From the NCBI RefSeq assembly GCF_007830445.1, contig NZ_VLKR01000041.1, positions 1-50,677 of the forward strand: a stretch of DNA of 50,677 nt, written 5' to 3'. Positions 34,815 to 44,500 of this stretch are shown here, in pieces; the stretch's first letter is position 1, and each line of letters begins with the position of its first letter. A program made the translations under genes and the position numbers. Source of the stretch: Sphingobacterium siyangense (GTDB lineage Bacteria; Bacteroidota; Bacteroidia; Sphingobacteriales; Sphingobacteriaceae). Under the pieces are notes generated by a model. That model saw nothing but the letters and a program-made list of their open reading frames with translations. It was not told where the DNA came from and ran no database searches.

Positions 34815-35378
34815 ATGGCAACTACGAAATCTGTACCGGCAAAAAATGCCACAAAAAAACCTTCTGGTAATACCGGAAAAATGAAAGACAGTGAATTCCA
34901 CGAGTTTTTTGTCGATGAACTAAAAGACATTTATTGGGCCGAGAAACACTTAGTGAAAGCTTTACCCAAAATGCAGAAAGCTGCAACTAGCGAAAAACTC
35001 GCCGCTGCTTTTGAAAAGCATACCAAGGAAACTCAGAAACATATAGAAACTCTTGAACAGGTATTTGAGCAATTGGGAGAAAAAGCTGTTGCTAAAAAAT
35101 GTGACGCTATGCAGGGTCTGCTTGATGAAGCCGATTCGATCATTTCTGACACAGAAAAGGATACTTTTACCAGAGATGCAGGCCTCATCCTTGCTGCACA
35201 GAAAGTAGAACACTACGAGATCGCTACTTACGGTACTCTTCGCACATTTGCAGAAACGATGGGACACGACGATGTAGCTTCACTGCTCCAAAATACCTTA
35301 GACAATGAGAAGGATACCGACGAAGCATTAACAGGGATAGCAGGCGGTTTCGTAAACGACAAGGCTGTCCAAGAATAG
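34815..35378 (+). CDS. YciE/DUF892-type ferritin-like protein
   Basis: The ATG at 34815 gives 187 residues with a basic Lys/Ala-rich start and then the DUF892 pattern: FFVDELKDIYWAEKHLVKAL, KHTKETQKHIETLEQVFEQL, and AAQKVEHYEIATYGTLRTFA with E-x-x-H iron-binding residues on four helices. YciE-like proteins are stress-induced, ferritin-fold and probably di-iron; their reaction is not settled. It stands alone between ligD and a small membrane protein, and a 12-bp hairpin terminator lies about 110 nt past its stop. Confidence 0.93.
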   Translation: MATTKSVPAKNATKKPSGNTGKMKDSEFHEFFVDELKDIYWAEKHLVKALPKMQKAATSEKLAAAFEKHTKETQKHIETLEQVFEQLGEKAVAKKCDAMQGLLDEADSIISDTEKDTFTRDAGLILAAQKVEHYEIATYGTLRTFAETMGHDDVASLLQNTLDNEKDTDEALTGIAGGFVNDKAVQE

Positions 35379-35486
35379 TTGAAATACAGCAAAAACCTTG
35401 GCCAACAGCTAAAGGCTTTTTACGAAAACAATGCGAGGTATATAGTTGTTATATATATTCTCAACTATATTAAGTAAAATTCATGT

Positions 35487-35518
35487 ATGAAGGTCGGACT
35501 TGATAATCCGACCTTCAT
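35487..35518 (+). terminator. Hairpin terminator after the YciE-like gene
   Basis: ATGAAGGTCGGA pairs with TCCGACCTTCAT around an 8-nt loop. The stem is GC-balanced, lies about 110 nt after the stop at 35378 and is followed by TAATG. It may serve the convergent minus-strand gene ending at 35567 as well. Confidence 0.75.
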
Positions 35519-35566
35519 TAATGTTTAGCAAACGCCGAAAATTAGACTTGCCAAAATGAACCGCCT

Positions 35567-35752
35567 TTAAGACTCGTCTTTAGTGTTCTTCACAAGACTT
35601 ATTCCTGATGAGAAGAAAATAAGCGCCAAAATGCCGACTACTGCCAAATTCGTATAGGCATTACTTTTCATGATCAGTTCATAGCCGGTATAGATTAGTC
35701 CTACAATACCCAATACTGTGAGAATAGTTCCAAATATTCTTTTTACGTTCAT
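35567..35752 (-). CDS. Small two-helix membrane protein, function unknown
   Basis: The 61-residue protein starts MNVKRIFGTILTVLGIVGLI and has two membrane segments separated by a short polar loop (YELIMKSNAYTN), with a basic/acidic C-terminus. The layout matches small Bacteroidota membrane proteins next to stress genes, but no function is known to me. It has its own stop well before the terminator at 35487-35518. Confidence 0.72.
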   Translation of the reverse strand: MNVKRIFGTILTVLGIVGLIYTGYELIMKSNAYTNLAVVGILALIFFSSGISLVKNTKDES

Positions 35753-35998
35753 GATGAATATATTATTTTTTTGAATCCTTTTTGCCTGAAAATTTTTCTA
35801 TTTCACCCTCAAGCTCCTGCTTTTAATTACTGATATAACACGTCTCAAAAACAAATAGATTGCTTTTGTAAAATAAATTATTGGATTGCTAAAAAAACAA
35901 AAATGGCATACGACTGTTAGAATTATCGCAGATCAAAATTCCAAAATTTATGACCTGAGATAAGATCACTATAACTTTAACTTTCAATTTGTAAGATT

Positions 35999-36283
35999 AT
36001 GAATGGTATTATTTTTCATGGTACTGAGATTCATTATGGCGGCATAGCTGAGTTCTTATTCAGCCCGGAAATTGGTTATAATGCGATGCCAGCAATTATC
36101 GAATTCCTTGGCGGCGAAAAAGCCTATGCCGAAATTATGCATGCTCTTCCTTTAGAGATCACGATTACGGTGGGTGAACATTCAACCGGGAAGGAAGAGA
36201 AAGTCCCCCAGGAAACCTGGCTACTTCGCTATGATAAAAAAGAGGACAATTGGAAAATAGTTGAAAAGCTGCAGCCAGGATGA
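35999..36283 (+). CDS. Small protein of 94 residues, function unknown, duplicated at 49.2 kb
   Basis: The protein begins MNGIIFHGTEIHYGGIAEFL and contains AIIEFLGGEKAYAEIMHALP and EVHS-like polar segments, with no signal peptide. I do not recognise a domain. The reality of the gene is supported by a decayed second copy at about 49244-49499 that keeps most of the sequence. A perfect-stem terminator follows at 36364-36393. It is separated by 246 nt from the small membrane-protein gene on the other strand. Confidence 0.65.
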   Translation: MNGIIFHGTEIHYGGIAEFLFSPEIGYNAMPAIIEFLGGEKAYAEIMHALPLEITITVGEHSTGKEEKVPQETWLLRYDKKEDNWKIVEKLQPG

Positions 36284-36363
36284 ACCTTCGTCGGAGTGCA
36301 ATCATGTTCAGTTGATGAACATACGATTTCCGCAAAGGACTATTGTTTTGAAAGTATACGAAA

Positions 36364-36393
36364 GAAAGGCTGACCTTAAAAGGTCAGCCTTTC
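36364..36393. terminator. Hairpin terminator with flanking A- and T-rich arms
   Basis: GAAAGGCTGACCTT pairs exactly with AAGGTCAGCCTTTC across a 2-nt loop, so the two arms are 14 nt each and the real loop is probably four to six nt. It lies 80 nt past the small gene ending at 36283 and 54 nt from the end of the convergent sigma-factor gene, so it probably terminates both. Confidence 0.75.
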
Positions 36394-36446
36394 GCAAATA
36401 TCAAACTAAACTGAAACGTTAGCTCTTGTTTTATTTGTAGGGATTG

Positions 36447-36947
36447 TCAATTTAACCGGTAGACCTTAAGCTGTTTTTGCAGCTTTTTTCTTACCATATG
36501 GATTCGAGTTTTTATTGTACCTTCTGGCATATCAAAATAGGATGCAATTTCATGGTATTTATAACCATCTAAAAACAAACGAAAAATTTCATAGTTTTCC
36601 GCCGTTAAGCTGTTCATCGCCCGTTCGATATCTTCGGCCATAAACTTATTGATCCCTTTGTTGAGTTCTATTGTATTTGTACTTTCCAAGACCACATATT
36701 GATCTTGAATTTCGGTGGTACGCTTTGCTTTTCTATACTTATTGATGTAAGTATGTTTCATAATTACATATAACCAGCTCATTAGCTTCGGATGCTGAAC
36801 AAAATTGTCTATGGACTTCAATGCGCGTATCCAAGTTTCTTGGATCAGGTCTTCCTTTTCATCCGGATCAGCAGTAAATTTAGCAGCAAAATGATGAAGT
36901 AAACTTCTTTTTTCGTTGATGAGTACATTTAAATTGTGGTTGTTCAT
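36447..36947 (-). CDS. ECF-type RNA polymerase sigma factor
   Basis: The 166-residue protein shows region 2 (KEDLIQETWIRALKSIDNFV, then the FVQHPKLMSWLYVIMKHTYI segment) and region 4 (YEIFRLFLDGYKYHEIASYF, ending PEGTIKTRIHMVRKKL). It is the length of a bare ECF sigma factor, with no adjacent anti-sigma gene: neither neighbour has the usual membrane anti-sigma pattern. It may act on the surrounding stress genes, which is inference. The following 430 nt on its upstream side hold no gene. Confidence 0.92.
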   Translation of the reverse strand: MNNHNLNVLINEKRSLLHHFAAKFTADPDEKEDLIQETWIRALKSIDNFVQHPKLMSWLYVIMKHTYINKYRKAKRTTEIQDQYVVLESTNTIELNKGINKFMAEDIERAMNSLTAENYEIFRLFLDGYKYHEIASYFDMPEGTIKTRIHMVRKKLQKQLKVYRLN

Positions 36948-37380
36948 AACTTATCCTCTTTCTTTATTCAACTGATTGTTTAAAATGATTTTACAAGAAA
37001 AGGATAACAAGAAGAGTGCTAATTTTGAGGGCCAATTTGCCCGTAAAATAAATTGCATCGTTAGCGGTAAAAATACGTTGTCCTTATTTACAAAGCCTAT
37101 TAAGCAAATTTTAATGGATTTTTGCCCTTAATTTTAAATACAGATAAAAAAATAAGCAAATAATAAAAAAAGACAATAGGGTATTTATATATGGGAAATG
37201 TTATAAATACGTTGATTCTAAAGTGTTATTTGCAAACCAGTTTGGTAGTCGGCCGCTGACAACTGTACACCTTATTAATAACTAACAACTGACGATTGAT
37301 AACGAACAACTAACGTTTAAATTTTATCCATTCAAACCATAATCCATCGAAGGCTGTTCTACTGCAAAAACAAATATATT
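36948..37380. other. 433-nt gap upstream of the sigma-factor and lmo0937-like genes
   Basis: The region is AT-rich without a credible open frame. From about 37280 to 37312 it carries short near-repeats of AACAACTGACGAT and AACAACTAACG, a low-complexity stretch. It is the divergent promoter region for the sigma-factor gene and the small membrane peptide gene; exact promoter boxes cannot be assigned. Confidence 0.4.
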
Positions 37381-37533
37381 ATGGGAAATTTATTATATAT
37401 CATTGCTGTTATTTTAGTCATTATTTGGGCGTTTAGTTTCTTTGGAGGTTATGCTACAGGTAATATAATTCACGTTTTATTAGTTATCGCCATTATTGTC
37501 GTTCTGTTACGTGTCATCCGAGGGGCTGCTTAA
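37381..37533 (+). CDS. lmo0937-family short membrane protein
   Basis: This 50-residue gene is too short for most gene finders. It reads MGNLLYIIAVILVIIWAFSF, then FGGYATGNIIHVLLVIAII, and ends with VVLLRVIRGAA. Two membrane segments flank a small glycine-rich turn, the pattern of lmo0937-family proteins that are common next to stress genes in Bacteroidota and Firmicutes. The function is unknown. A 38-bp perfect palindrome lies 17 nt after the stop and separates it from the convergent treZ gene. Confidence 0.82.
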   Translation: MGNLLYIIAVILVIIWAFSFFGGYATGNIIHVLLVIAIIVVLLRVIRGAA

Positions 37534-37549
37534 CGCGATATAAAAATCT

Positions 37550-37587
37550 GATGTATGGTATATAAAAATTTTTATATACCATACATC
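37550..37587. terminator. Perfect 38-bp palindrome between the lmo0937-like gene and treZ
   Basis: GATGTATGGTATATAAAAA at 37550-37568 pairs exactly with TTTTTATATACCATACATC at 37569-37587. The AT-rich centre would fold into a small loop flanked by A/T runs, so it could terminate both convergent genes. The treZ stop codon overlaps its edge. The perfect symmetry is unusual for so long an AT-rich element. Confidence 0.7.
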
Positions 37588-39404
37588 TAGATAGAAATAT
37601 AGACCTGACCTGACCAAGGCTTTAGCGATGCGACAGTGATTTGAGCATAATCAGTATCTGACAAAACCGCGGCATCCATTTCATTCGTATTAAATATAAT
37701 TTTCCATTGCAGATCTTCAGGCAGCGTTACCTGTTGTACAGTGGCAGAAAAATTCATCAGTACAAATAAAGAACTATCGCTTTTCTTCATCGCTAAGATA
37801 AGTACTTTTTGCTCCGGGAGGCATTTGGCCGTCATTTCATCGCGCTGTATATTTTTCAGCACAGGATTGGTTTTACGGAATGCTATCAGGGATCTATAAT
37901 AATATAAATGTTTCTGATGGACCTCGCTATCCTGTTCGTCCCAATTCAAAACGGTATTCCTAAATATCGTCTCGTCCTGCGGATCGAGAAATTCTGAATC
38001 TTCAAAAAAATCTTCAAACTCTTTTTTTCTTCCCTGTCTCACCTGCTCTACAAGTTTGGGGTCACTATGACTGGTAAAATAGGGAAAAGCTCTTTCTGTA
38101 CCCCATTCTTCTCCCATGAATAGTAAAGGAAGATACGGGGATATGAACACGGCAAAGGCCATAAGTCGCGTTGTTTCTACAGGATAGAGTGAAGCCGCGC
38201 GATCGCCCATCATCCTATTGCCGACTTGATCATGATTCTGGCAGAAAACTATAAAATGATCCCCTTTGATACCGAGAGTGTCCGTTCCAAAGAATTTTTC
38301 CCGATGGGGAGAATAGTTACCATCGAATACATATGCTTTTTCATAAGCTTTTGCGAGATCGGCCAATCCACTAAATTCCTCATAGTACCCTTTTTTGGGT
38401 TCGCCCACGCTTACTCTTAAAGAGTGGTGAAATTCATCTAGCCATTGTGCGTCCATCCCGAAACCATTTTTCGCTAATGGGTCTAAAAATCGTCTATCGT
38501 TGAGATCGCATTCAATAAAAAGAAAATGGCTTTTTTCGGATTTAGCAATAATTTCATCCGTTTCCTTACGAATTTGCTGAAGGATATGAACAGCGTTAAA
38601 ATCCTTGATTGCATGTACCGCATCCAAACGCAGCGCATCGATATGAAAGTCTTCAAACCACATGCGTACATTGTTCAGTACCAAATCCCGCTGTCCATGA
38701 CAATAGCTATCGTCATAATTCAGCGCATTACCCCAGGGCGTATGGTATTTGTCGGTAAAATATGGGCCATAATTCGAGAAATAGTTTCCCTCTGGCCCGA
38801 GGTGATTATAGACAACATCCAAAATTACCGCAATATTGGCCTCATGACAGGAATTCACAAGCCTTTGAAATTCCGAAGCGCCACCATAGGAATGCTGCAC
38901 TGCAAAAGGAAAAACACCATCGTAGCCCCAATTTCTTTCACCAGGAAACTGTGCAACAGGCATAATTTCAATAGCAGTGATCCCCAAATCTTTCAGATAG
39001 GGAATCTTTTTGATAACACCATCAAAATCATGGGATGAGGTAAATGTTCCTACATGAAGCTCGTAAATAATAAAATCAGACAATGCTGGAGGCCGATAGT
39101 CATTATCGGTCCAAGAAAAAGTAAGATCAACGACTTTTGAGGGACCATGTACACCTTCTGGCTGGGAGAGCGAAATCGGATCCGGCAATTCGTTGCCATC
39201 GACACTGATCCAGTATAAATCTCCAGCTGTTAACAAATCAGTCTCCGCGTACCAATAACCATATTGTTGGGGCTTAAGCGCGATCTCCATATCTTTTTGA
39301 TAAAATCGGCAAAGCACATTCTTTGCCATTGGAGCCCATACGCGAATCTGCCAAAGGTCACCATTGCGACGAATACCCAATTGTTGAATTCCTGTCTTGC
39401 TCAT
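37587..39404 (-). CDS. treZ: Malto-oligosyltrehalose trehalohydrolase
   Basis: The ATG at 39404 is preceded by AAAGTGGGG and gives 605 residues; a GTG at 39416 is less likely. The N-terminal carbohydrate-binding part (IRVWAPMAKNVLCRFY) is followed by a GH13 barrel with DFIIYELHVGTFT, AVILDVVYNHLGPEGNYF, IDALRLDAVHAI (nucleophile Asp) and FIECDLNDRRF (acid/base Glu region) and VFCQNHDQVGNRM. TreZ releases trehalose from maltooligosyl-trehalose made by TreY. It is the last gene of a three-gene operon with treY-malQ and glgX; the gap to glgX is 13 nt. Confidence 0.93.
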   Translation of the reverse strand: MSKTGIQQLGIRRNGDLWQIRVWAPMAKNVLCRFYQKDMEIALKPQQYGYWYAETDLLTAGDLYWISVDGNELPDPISLSQPEGVHGPSKVVDLTFSWTDNDYRPPALSDFIIYELHVGTFTSSHDFDGVIKKIPYLKDLGITAIEIMPVAQFPGERNWGYDGVFPFAVQHSYGGASEFQRLVNSCHEANIAVILDVVYNHLGPEGNYFSNYGPYFTDKYHTPWGNALNYDDSYCHGQRDLVLNNVRMWFEDFHIDALRLDAVHAIKDFNAVHILQQIRKETDEIIAKSEKSHFLFIECDLNDRRFLDPLAKNGFGMDAQWLDEFHHSLRVSVGEPKKGYYEEFSGLADLAKAYEKAYVFDGNYSPHREKFFGTDTLGIKGDHFIVFCQNHDQVGNRMMGDRAASLYPVETTRLMAFAVFISPYLPLLFMGEEWGTERAFPYFTSHSDPKLVEQVRQGRKKEFEDFFEDSEFLDPQDETIFRNTVLNWDEQDSEVHQKHLYYYRSLIAFRKTNPVLKNIQRDEMTAKCLPEQKVLILAMKKSDSSLFVLMNFSATVQQVTLPEDLQWKIIFNTNEMDAAVLSDTDYAQITVASLKPWSGQVYISI

Positions 39405-39417
39405 ATATATCCCCACT

Positions 39418-41526
39418 TTATTGTGACTGAAATAAAAGTATAGAACGTGAGGGCACTAAAATAGCATCTCCTGCTGAATAGTTTCCAAAGCTTTCTATCG
39501 TATCATTATTCGTATCTAAGATCTTAAACCAACCAGCCCCATAATTTTCACCGGGGAGCGTGTAGGTTACATCTTCCCAATACGCATTAAATAACAGGTA
39601 AAAATTAGCATCCACGATTTTCTTTCCATCGGTATCTACTGATCTAATTCCCGCACCGTTTAAAAACACAGCGAGTGAGCGCGCATAGTCTTCCTGCCAG
39701 TGATGATCATCCATCTCAGATGCATCTGGAAGAAACCATACGATATCTTCAACACCTGTACCGCGGATAGGCAATCCTTGAAACCATTTGCGACGACAGA
39801 ATACCGGATGTTCTCGCCTAAAATGGATCAATTTTTTAGTGAAGTCCAATAAAGATACGTCCACATTGTCCCAGTTGAGCCATGAAATCTCATTGTCCTG
39901 ACAATAGGCGTTATTATTGCCCTGCTGTGTTCGCCCATGTTCATCGCCAGCGACAAGCATAGGTACTCCCTGGGAAAGAAATAATGTGACGAGCATGTTT
40001 CTTTTTTGTTTTTCTCTTAGGTTATTTACCGTAGAATCATCTGTAGGTCCTTCTGCCCCACAGTTCCAGGAGCGGTTGTGGCTTTCTCCATCTTTATTAT
40101 CCTCACCATTAGCTTCATTGTGCTTTTCGTTGTACGATACCAGATCGTGGAGCGTAAATCCGTCATGAGCAGTAATGAAATTTATACTGGCGGAAGGTGT
40201 ACGATTGTCTCCCCGGTATAAATCGGACGATCCAGTCAGGCGATTAGCAAATTCAGCGATCATACTGTCCGCTCCGATCCAATAATCGCGGATACAGTCA
40301 CGATACTTTCCATTCCATTCGGCCCAACCGGCGGGGAACTCGCCGACCTGATACCCTCCTTCTCCAATATCCCATGGTTCGGCAATTAGTTTAACCTGTG
40401 AGATCACGGGATCCTGATGGATAACGTCAAAGAAAGAGCTCAATTTATCTACGTCATGGAGCTCCCGCGCTAATGCTGATGCCAGATCAAAACGGAATCC
40501 ATCAACGTGCATTTCCTGCACCCAATAGCGTAAACTATCCATGATCAACCGTAGTACGTTAGGCTGGCGGGTATTCAATGTATTGCCTGTTCCAGTAAAA
40601 TCCATATAATAACGTGGATCTTCAGCCAAACGATAATATGAAGCATTGTCAATTCCTCTAAAAGAGAGTGTTGGCCCCATTTCATTTCCTTCTCCAGTAT
40701 GATTGTAAACGACATCAAGGATAACTTCTATCCCTGCCCCATGAAGTGCCTTTACCATTTCCTTGAATTCCACGACCTGTTCTCCATGGGTACCTGAAGC
40801 AGAGTAGCGTACATCAGGGGCAAAAAAACCAACACTGTTATATCCCCAATAGTTAGTTAGTCCTTTATCCTGTAGGTGACGGTCTGTAATAAAATGGTGT
40901 ATAGGCAATAATTCTATTGCAGTGATCCCCAATTCCTTTAAGTAATTTATGGTGACAGGATGCGCCAAGGCAGCGTATGTTCCTCTTATTTCTTCGGGAA
41001 TCTCCGGATGAGTTGCTGTAAAACCTTTTACATGTGTTTCATAAATCACACTTTGGTGCATCGGTATACGCGGAGGATGGTCGTCCCCCCAATCAAAATG
41101 ACCGTCTATAACTACGGATTTCGGGACGAAAGGAGCGCTATCAGTTGTATCCAAACTCAAATCGTCCTCTCCTATATTGTACGCAAATAAAGCATCATTC
41201 CATTGTACGACACCCGAAATTGCTTTTGCATAGGGATCAATCAGTAATTTATGCGGGTTAAAACGATGCCCCTGGGCCGGATCGTAAGGACCATGCACAC
41301 GATAACCGTATAGTTGTCCTGGTTTAATTCCCGAAACATAAATATGCCAAACTTGATGCGTCTTCTCCGTTATTTTAAATTTCTCGATTTCTTGTTGGTT
41401 CGAACTATCATAGAGATAAAGTTCGACAGCTTCGGCATTTTCGGAGAAAAGGGCAAAGTTAACCCCTTCTCCATCGTAAGTTGCGCCTAAAGGATAAGGG
41501 CTTCCAGTATTGATTTTTGTTTCCAT
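39418..41526 (-). CDS. glgX: Glycogen debranching enzyme GlgX
   Basis: The 702-residue protein starts with a CBM48 domain (YPLGATYDGEGVNFALFSEN) and has the GH13 barrel with VIYETHVKGFTATHPEIPEE, HFITDRHLQDKGLTNYWGYN, VILDVVYNHTGEGNEMGP, VDGFRFDLASALARELH (nucleophile Asp) and FITAHDGFTLHDLVSYNEKH. These are signature features of GlgX, which removes alpha-1,6 branches from limit dextrins. It lies between treY-malQ and treZ with short gaps (8 nt upstream, 13 nt downstream), so all three are co-transcribed. Confidence 0.95.
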   Translation of the reverse strand: METKINTGSPYPLGATYDGEGVNFALFSENAEAVELYLYDSSNQQEIEKFKITEKTHQVWHIYVSGIKPGQLYGYRVHGPYDPAQGHRFNPHKLLIDPYAKAISGVVQWNDALFAYNIGEDDLSLDTTDSAPFVPKSVVIDGHFDWGDDHPPRIPMHQSVIYETHVKGFTATHPEIPEEIRGTYAALAHPVTINYLKELGITAIELLPIHHFITDRHLQDKGLTNYWGYNSVGFFAPDVRYSASGTHGEQVVEFKEMVKALHGAGIEVILDVVYNHTGEGNEMGPTLSFRGIDNASYYRLAEDPRYYMDFTGTGNTLNTRQPNVLRLIMDSLRYWVQEMHVDGFRFDLASALARELHDVDKLSSFFDVIHQDPVISQVKLIAEPWDIGEGGYQVGEFPAGWAEWNGKYRDCIRDYWIGADSMIAEFANRLTGSSDLYRGDNRTPSASINFITAHDGFTLHDLVSYNEKHNEANGEDNKDGESHNRSWNCGAEGPTDDSTVNNLREKQKRNMLVTLFLSQGVPMLVAGDEHGRTQQGNNNAYCQDNEISWLNWDNVDVSLLDFTKKLIHFRREHPVFCRRKWFQGLPIRGTGVEDIVWFLPDASEMDDHHWQEDYARSLAVFLNGAGIRSVDTDGKKIVDANFYLLFNAYWEDVTYTLPGENYGAGWFKILDTNNDTIESFGNYSAGDAILVPSRSILLFQSQ

Positions 41527-41534
41527 CTTTATGT

Positions 41535-44500
41535 TTAACGGTTGTATAATTTTGTATAATCATTTAATCTCGCCTGAAGTTTTGGAGAAAAAGCCCTTTT
41601 CTGCATGCGCCACAGCCAATTTCCGGTCGTACTGGCAGGTCGGTTCATACGACACGATCCATCAAGATTGAGGATATCTTGCATCGCAACAATGACTGTA
41701 TCTGCGACAGAAGCGTAAAGTGATCGTATGAGGACCTCATTTACATTTCCACTGTCAACAATTTGTCCAAAATAGGTATTGATATTTATTTTACTCGATG
41801 ATTTAAGATCTTCACCATACCAAGAAAGTGTCGTATTATTATCGTGTGTTCCAGGATAGGCAACAGAATTTCTGCAATAATGATGTGGAATATGTGGTGA
41901 ATGTGCCATATCGTTATCAAAAGCGAACTGTAAAACCGCCATGCCCGGAAAGTTGTATTGATCGCGCAGATCATATACCTTCGCATCGATATCTCCAAGA
42001 TCTTCAGCGATAAAAGGCATGTCATCTAAATGAACTTTTACTTGATCAAAAAAATCCGAACCAGGACCTGTTGACCAACGTCCATTCTTGGCGGAAGTTT
42101 CTTCAAAGGGAACTTCCCAATAGGAAGAAAATGCCCTAAAATGATCGAGCCGTAACCTATCAAACAGCGCGCAATTGTGTGACAGTCGCTCAATCCACCA
42201 TTTGTAGCCATCTTTTTTGAGCGATCCCCAATGATAAGTCGGCATTCCCCATAATTGCCCCGCTGCATTAAAGTAATCAGGCGGAACCCCAGCAACATTT
42301 TTAATAATACCATTTGCTCCTATGGAAAAATAGTGCGGATTGGCCCAAACATCGGCAGAATCATAGGCAACATAAAATGGGATATCACCGATAAATCTTA
42401 TGCCATAATCGTATGCGTACTTTCTTATGGCATCCCATTGTCTGAAAAATAGGTATTGAAACCATTTTTCCTTTCGCAATTCATCTGCGAATTCAATTGC
42501 AAAATCGTTAAGTGCGGCGCTGTCGCGATGTTTGTATTGTGTTGGCCAATCGTACCAAGGACGATTCCCATGTCTGTTTTTTAGAACTTTGAAAAGCGCA
42601 TAATCCTTAAGCCACGAAGATTCACGGTCTACAAATTCGGAGAAATCAAGCGCATGTTGAACAGAAAGACGATTAAATGCCTTCTCCAAAAGTTTGTATT
42701 TTGTGAACACTATAGCAGCAAAGTCTATTGTTTTAGAACTATTTCTTTTTAAAGTCTTTAGTTCCCCTCTTTCCAATAAGCCAAATTCTAGTAATTCGTT
42801 TAAATCGATGAATAACGGATTACCTGCTCTACTACTTAGGGTGCTGTAAGGAGAATGGTTTTGCTCAACATCTGTCGGCCCTAAAGGAAGTACCTGCCAC
42901 CAGCTTTGGCCGCTATAATGCAGCTGTTTAACAAAACGACGAGCTCCGGATCCCAAATCACCAATTCCATAGGATGATGGCAATGAGCTGATATGCATCA
43001 AAACACCCGCACTACGCTTAGGTGGGGCACTTTTGTATTTTAAAATAGCCATTGGAAGATCCCTAAAAATGGCATTCACTGAAATTTCTGTGCCTTCGCC
43101 CACTATGTCAAATAGCATGTGATGCCAGGTCACGGAATGATTTACGGAAAGATGAACGCTCGTATCTGCCCAGTCAAATGAGCCAGGTACGAATTTGGAG
43201 ATTTTACCGATAGCAGCCAAGTGTAGCGGAAGTACTACGATCATCCAATCATCGCCAGATCTACGCGCGAATGCCAAAATATGTTTACGATAACGACCGC
43301 TTACTTTTAATGGAATATAACTGCTATCTGATGCAAGTGCAGCATCATGCTTTCTGAGTTTTACCAATTCCCTAACTAACCATAGCTTAATTGTCCCATC
43401 GTATCTATTTTGCCATAATTGTCTAATTCGACTGTCGTTGGGCATATTTTCAATAGCCTTCAGCAGATTTTCACTTAATTGATAATCTATCGGTCGTCGA
43501 TTGTCGGGATCAACAAAACTATGGTTCCAGAGTTCCGACCCCTGGTAAATATCAGGTACACCGGGACAAGTAAATTTCAAGATTTGCTGTGTAAGCGAGT
43601 TTAAAATCCCGAAATCAGCTACCGCTTCAATAAATTGATAAAAGCTCGTAAAAAATGGACGATCTTTATCAAGCAAAAAAGAGGCAAATTCCCGAACAGC
43701 GTCTTCATAGGTTAAATTTGGATTTTCCCAGCTCGAGCGCTCTTTCCCTTCGCGTAGATATTTAACCATGTAGTCCAAAAAACGTTTTTCAAATACGTCA
43801 TATGCTTCTCCATGCTGTTTTTCCATTGGATATGAGGCTACCAGCGACTGATAAATAAAATATTCATCATTCGGATGTGGGAGGTCTTTTCGATATTCAT
43901 TCCAAACCACATCTTGCCAGATCTGAACCTGTTTAACCCATTTCTGAGCCATAGCAGTGAGGACTAATAAGCGACTTCGCGAATCCTCACCACGTTTGGT
44001 ATCGTGTGTAGAACTTGCATTGATGGACAGTGGCCAAAATTTTTGCCTTTCCTGCATTAATCTGTGGAATTTCTTTTTACTTAGCCCCCAGTTATCCGGA
44101 TGATCGCCGACTTCATTGTGTCCTATAAAACGGTTGTATGTATACATTAACGTATCTTCCACACCCTTAGCCATTACTGGGCCCGCCAACTGCATACATC
44201 GGAGAAAAAAATCAGCCACAACAGTATGGCTCAGCGATTTTGAATCTGCCTGTGCTTGCTCAAACAGTTCTCGAAATTGATTAACCAGCTTTTGATCGAG
44301 CTCGGGCTTTCGGGTCAACTTTTTAAAAAGAGAAGACAGCAGATCAAAATTGTTTGCCACCAGTGGAAAGCTTTCGTCATATAATCGATAAACAGGGAAA
44401 AATCCTAGAAAAGAGGTTAGAATATCTTTTAAAGGCCCTAGCTTATTCGGACTTTTAACGGCTAAAAGTGATGCCAATGACCGGGCCAGGTTATTAAGCT

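Noticed and set aside
37280..37320. Candidate CRISPR-like repeats (AACAACT units)
   Set aside because: Units are short, imperfect and lack uniform spacers; no cas gene is present.
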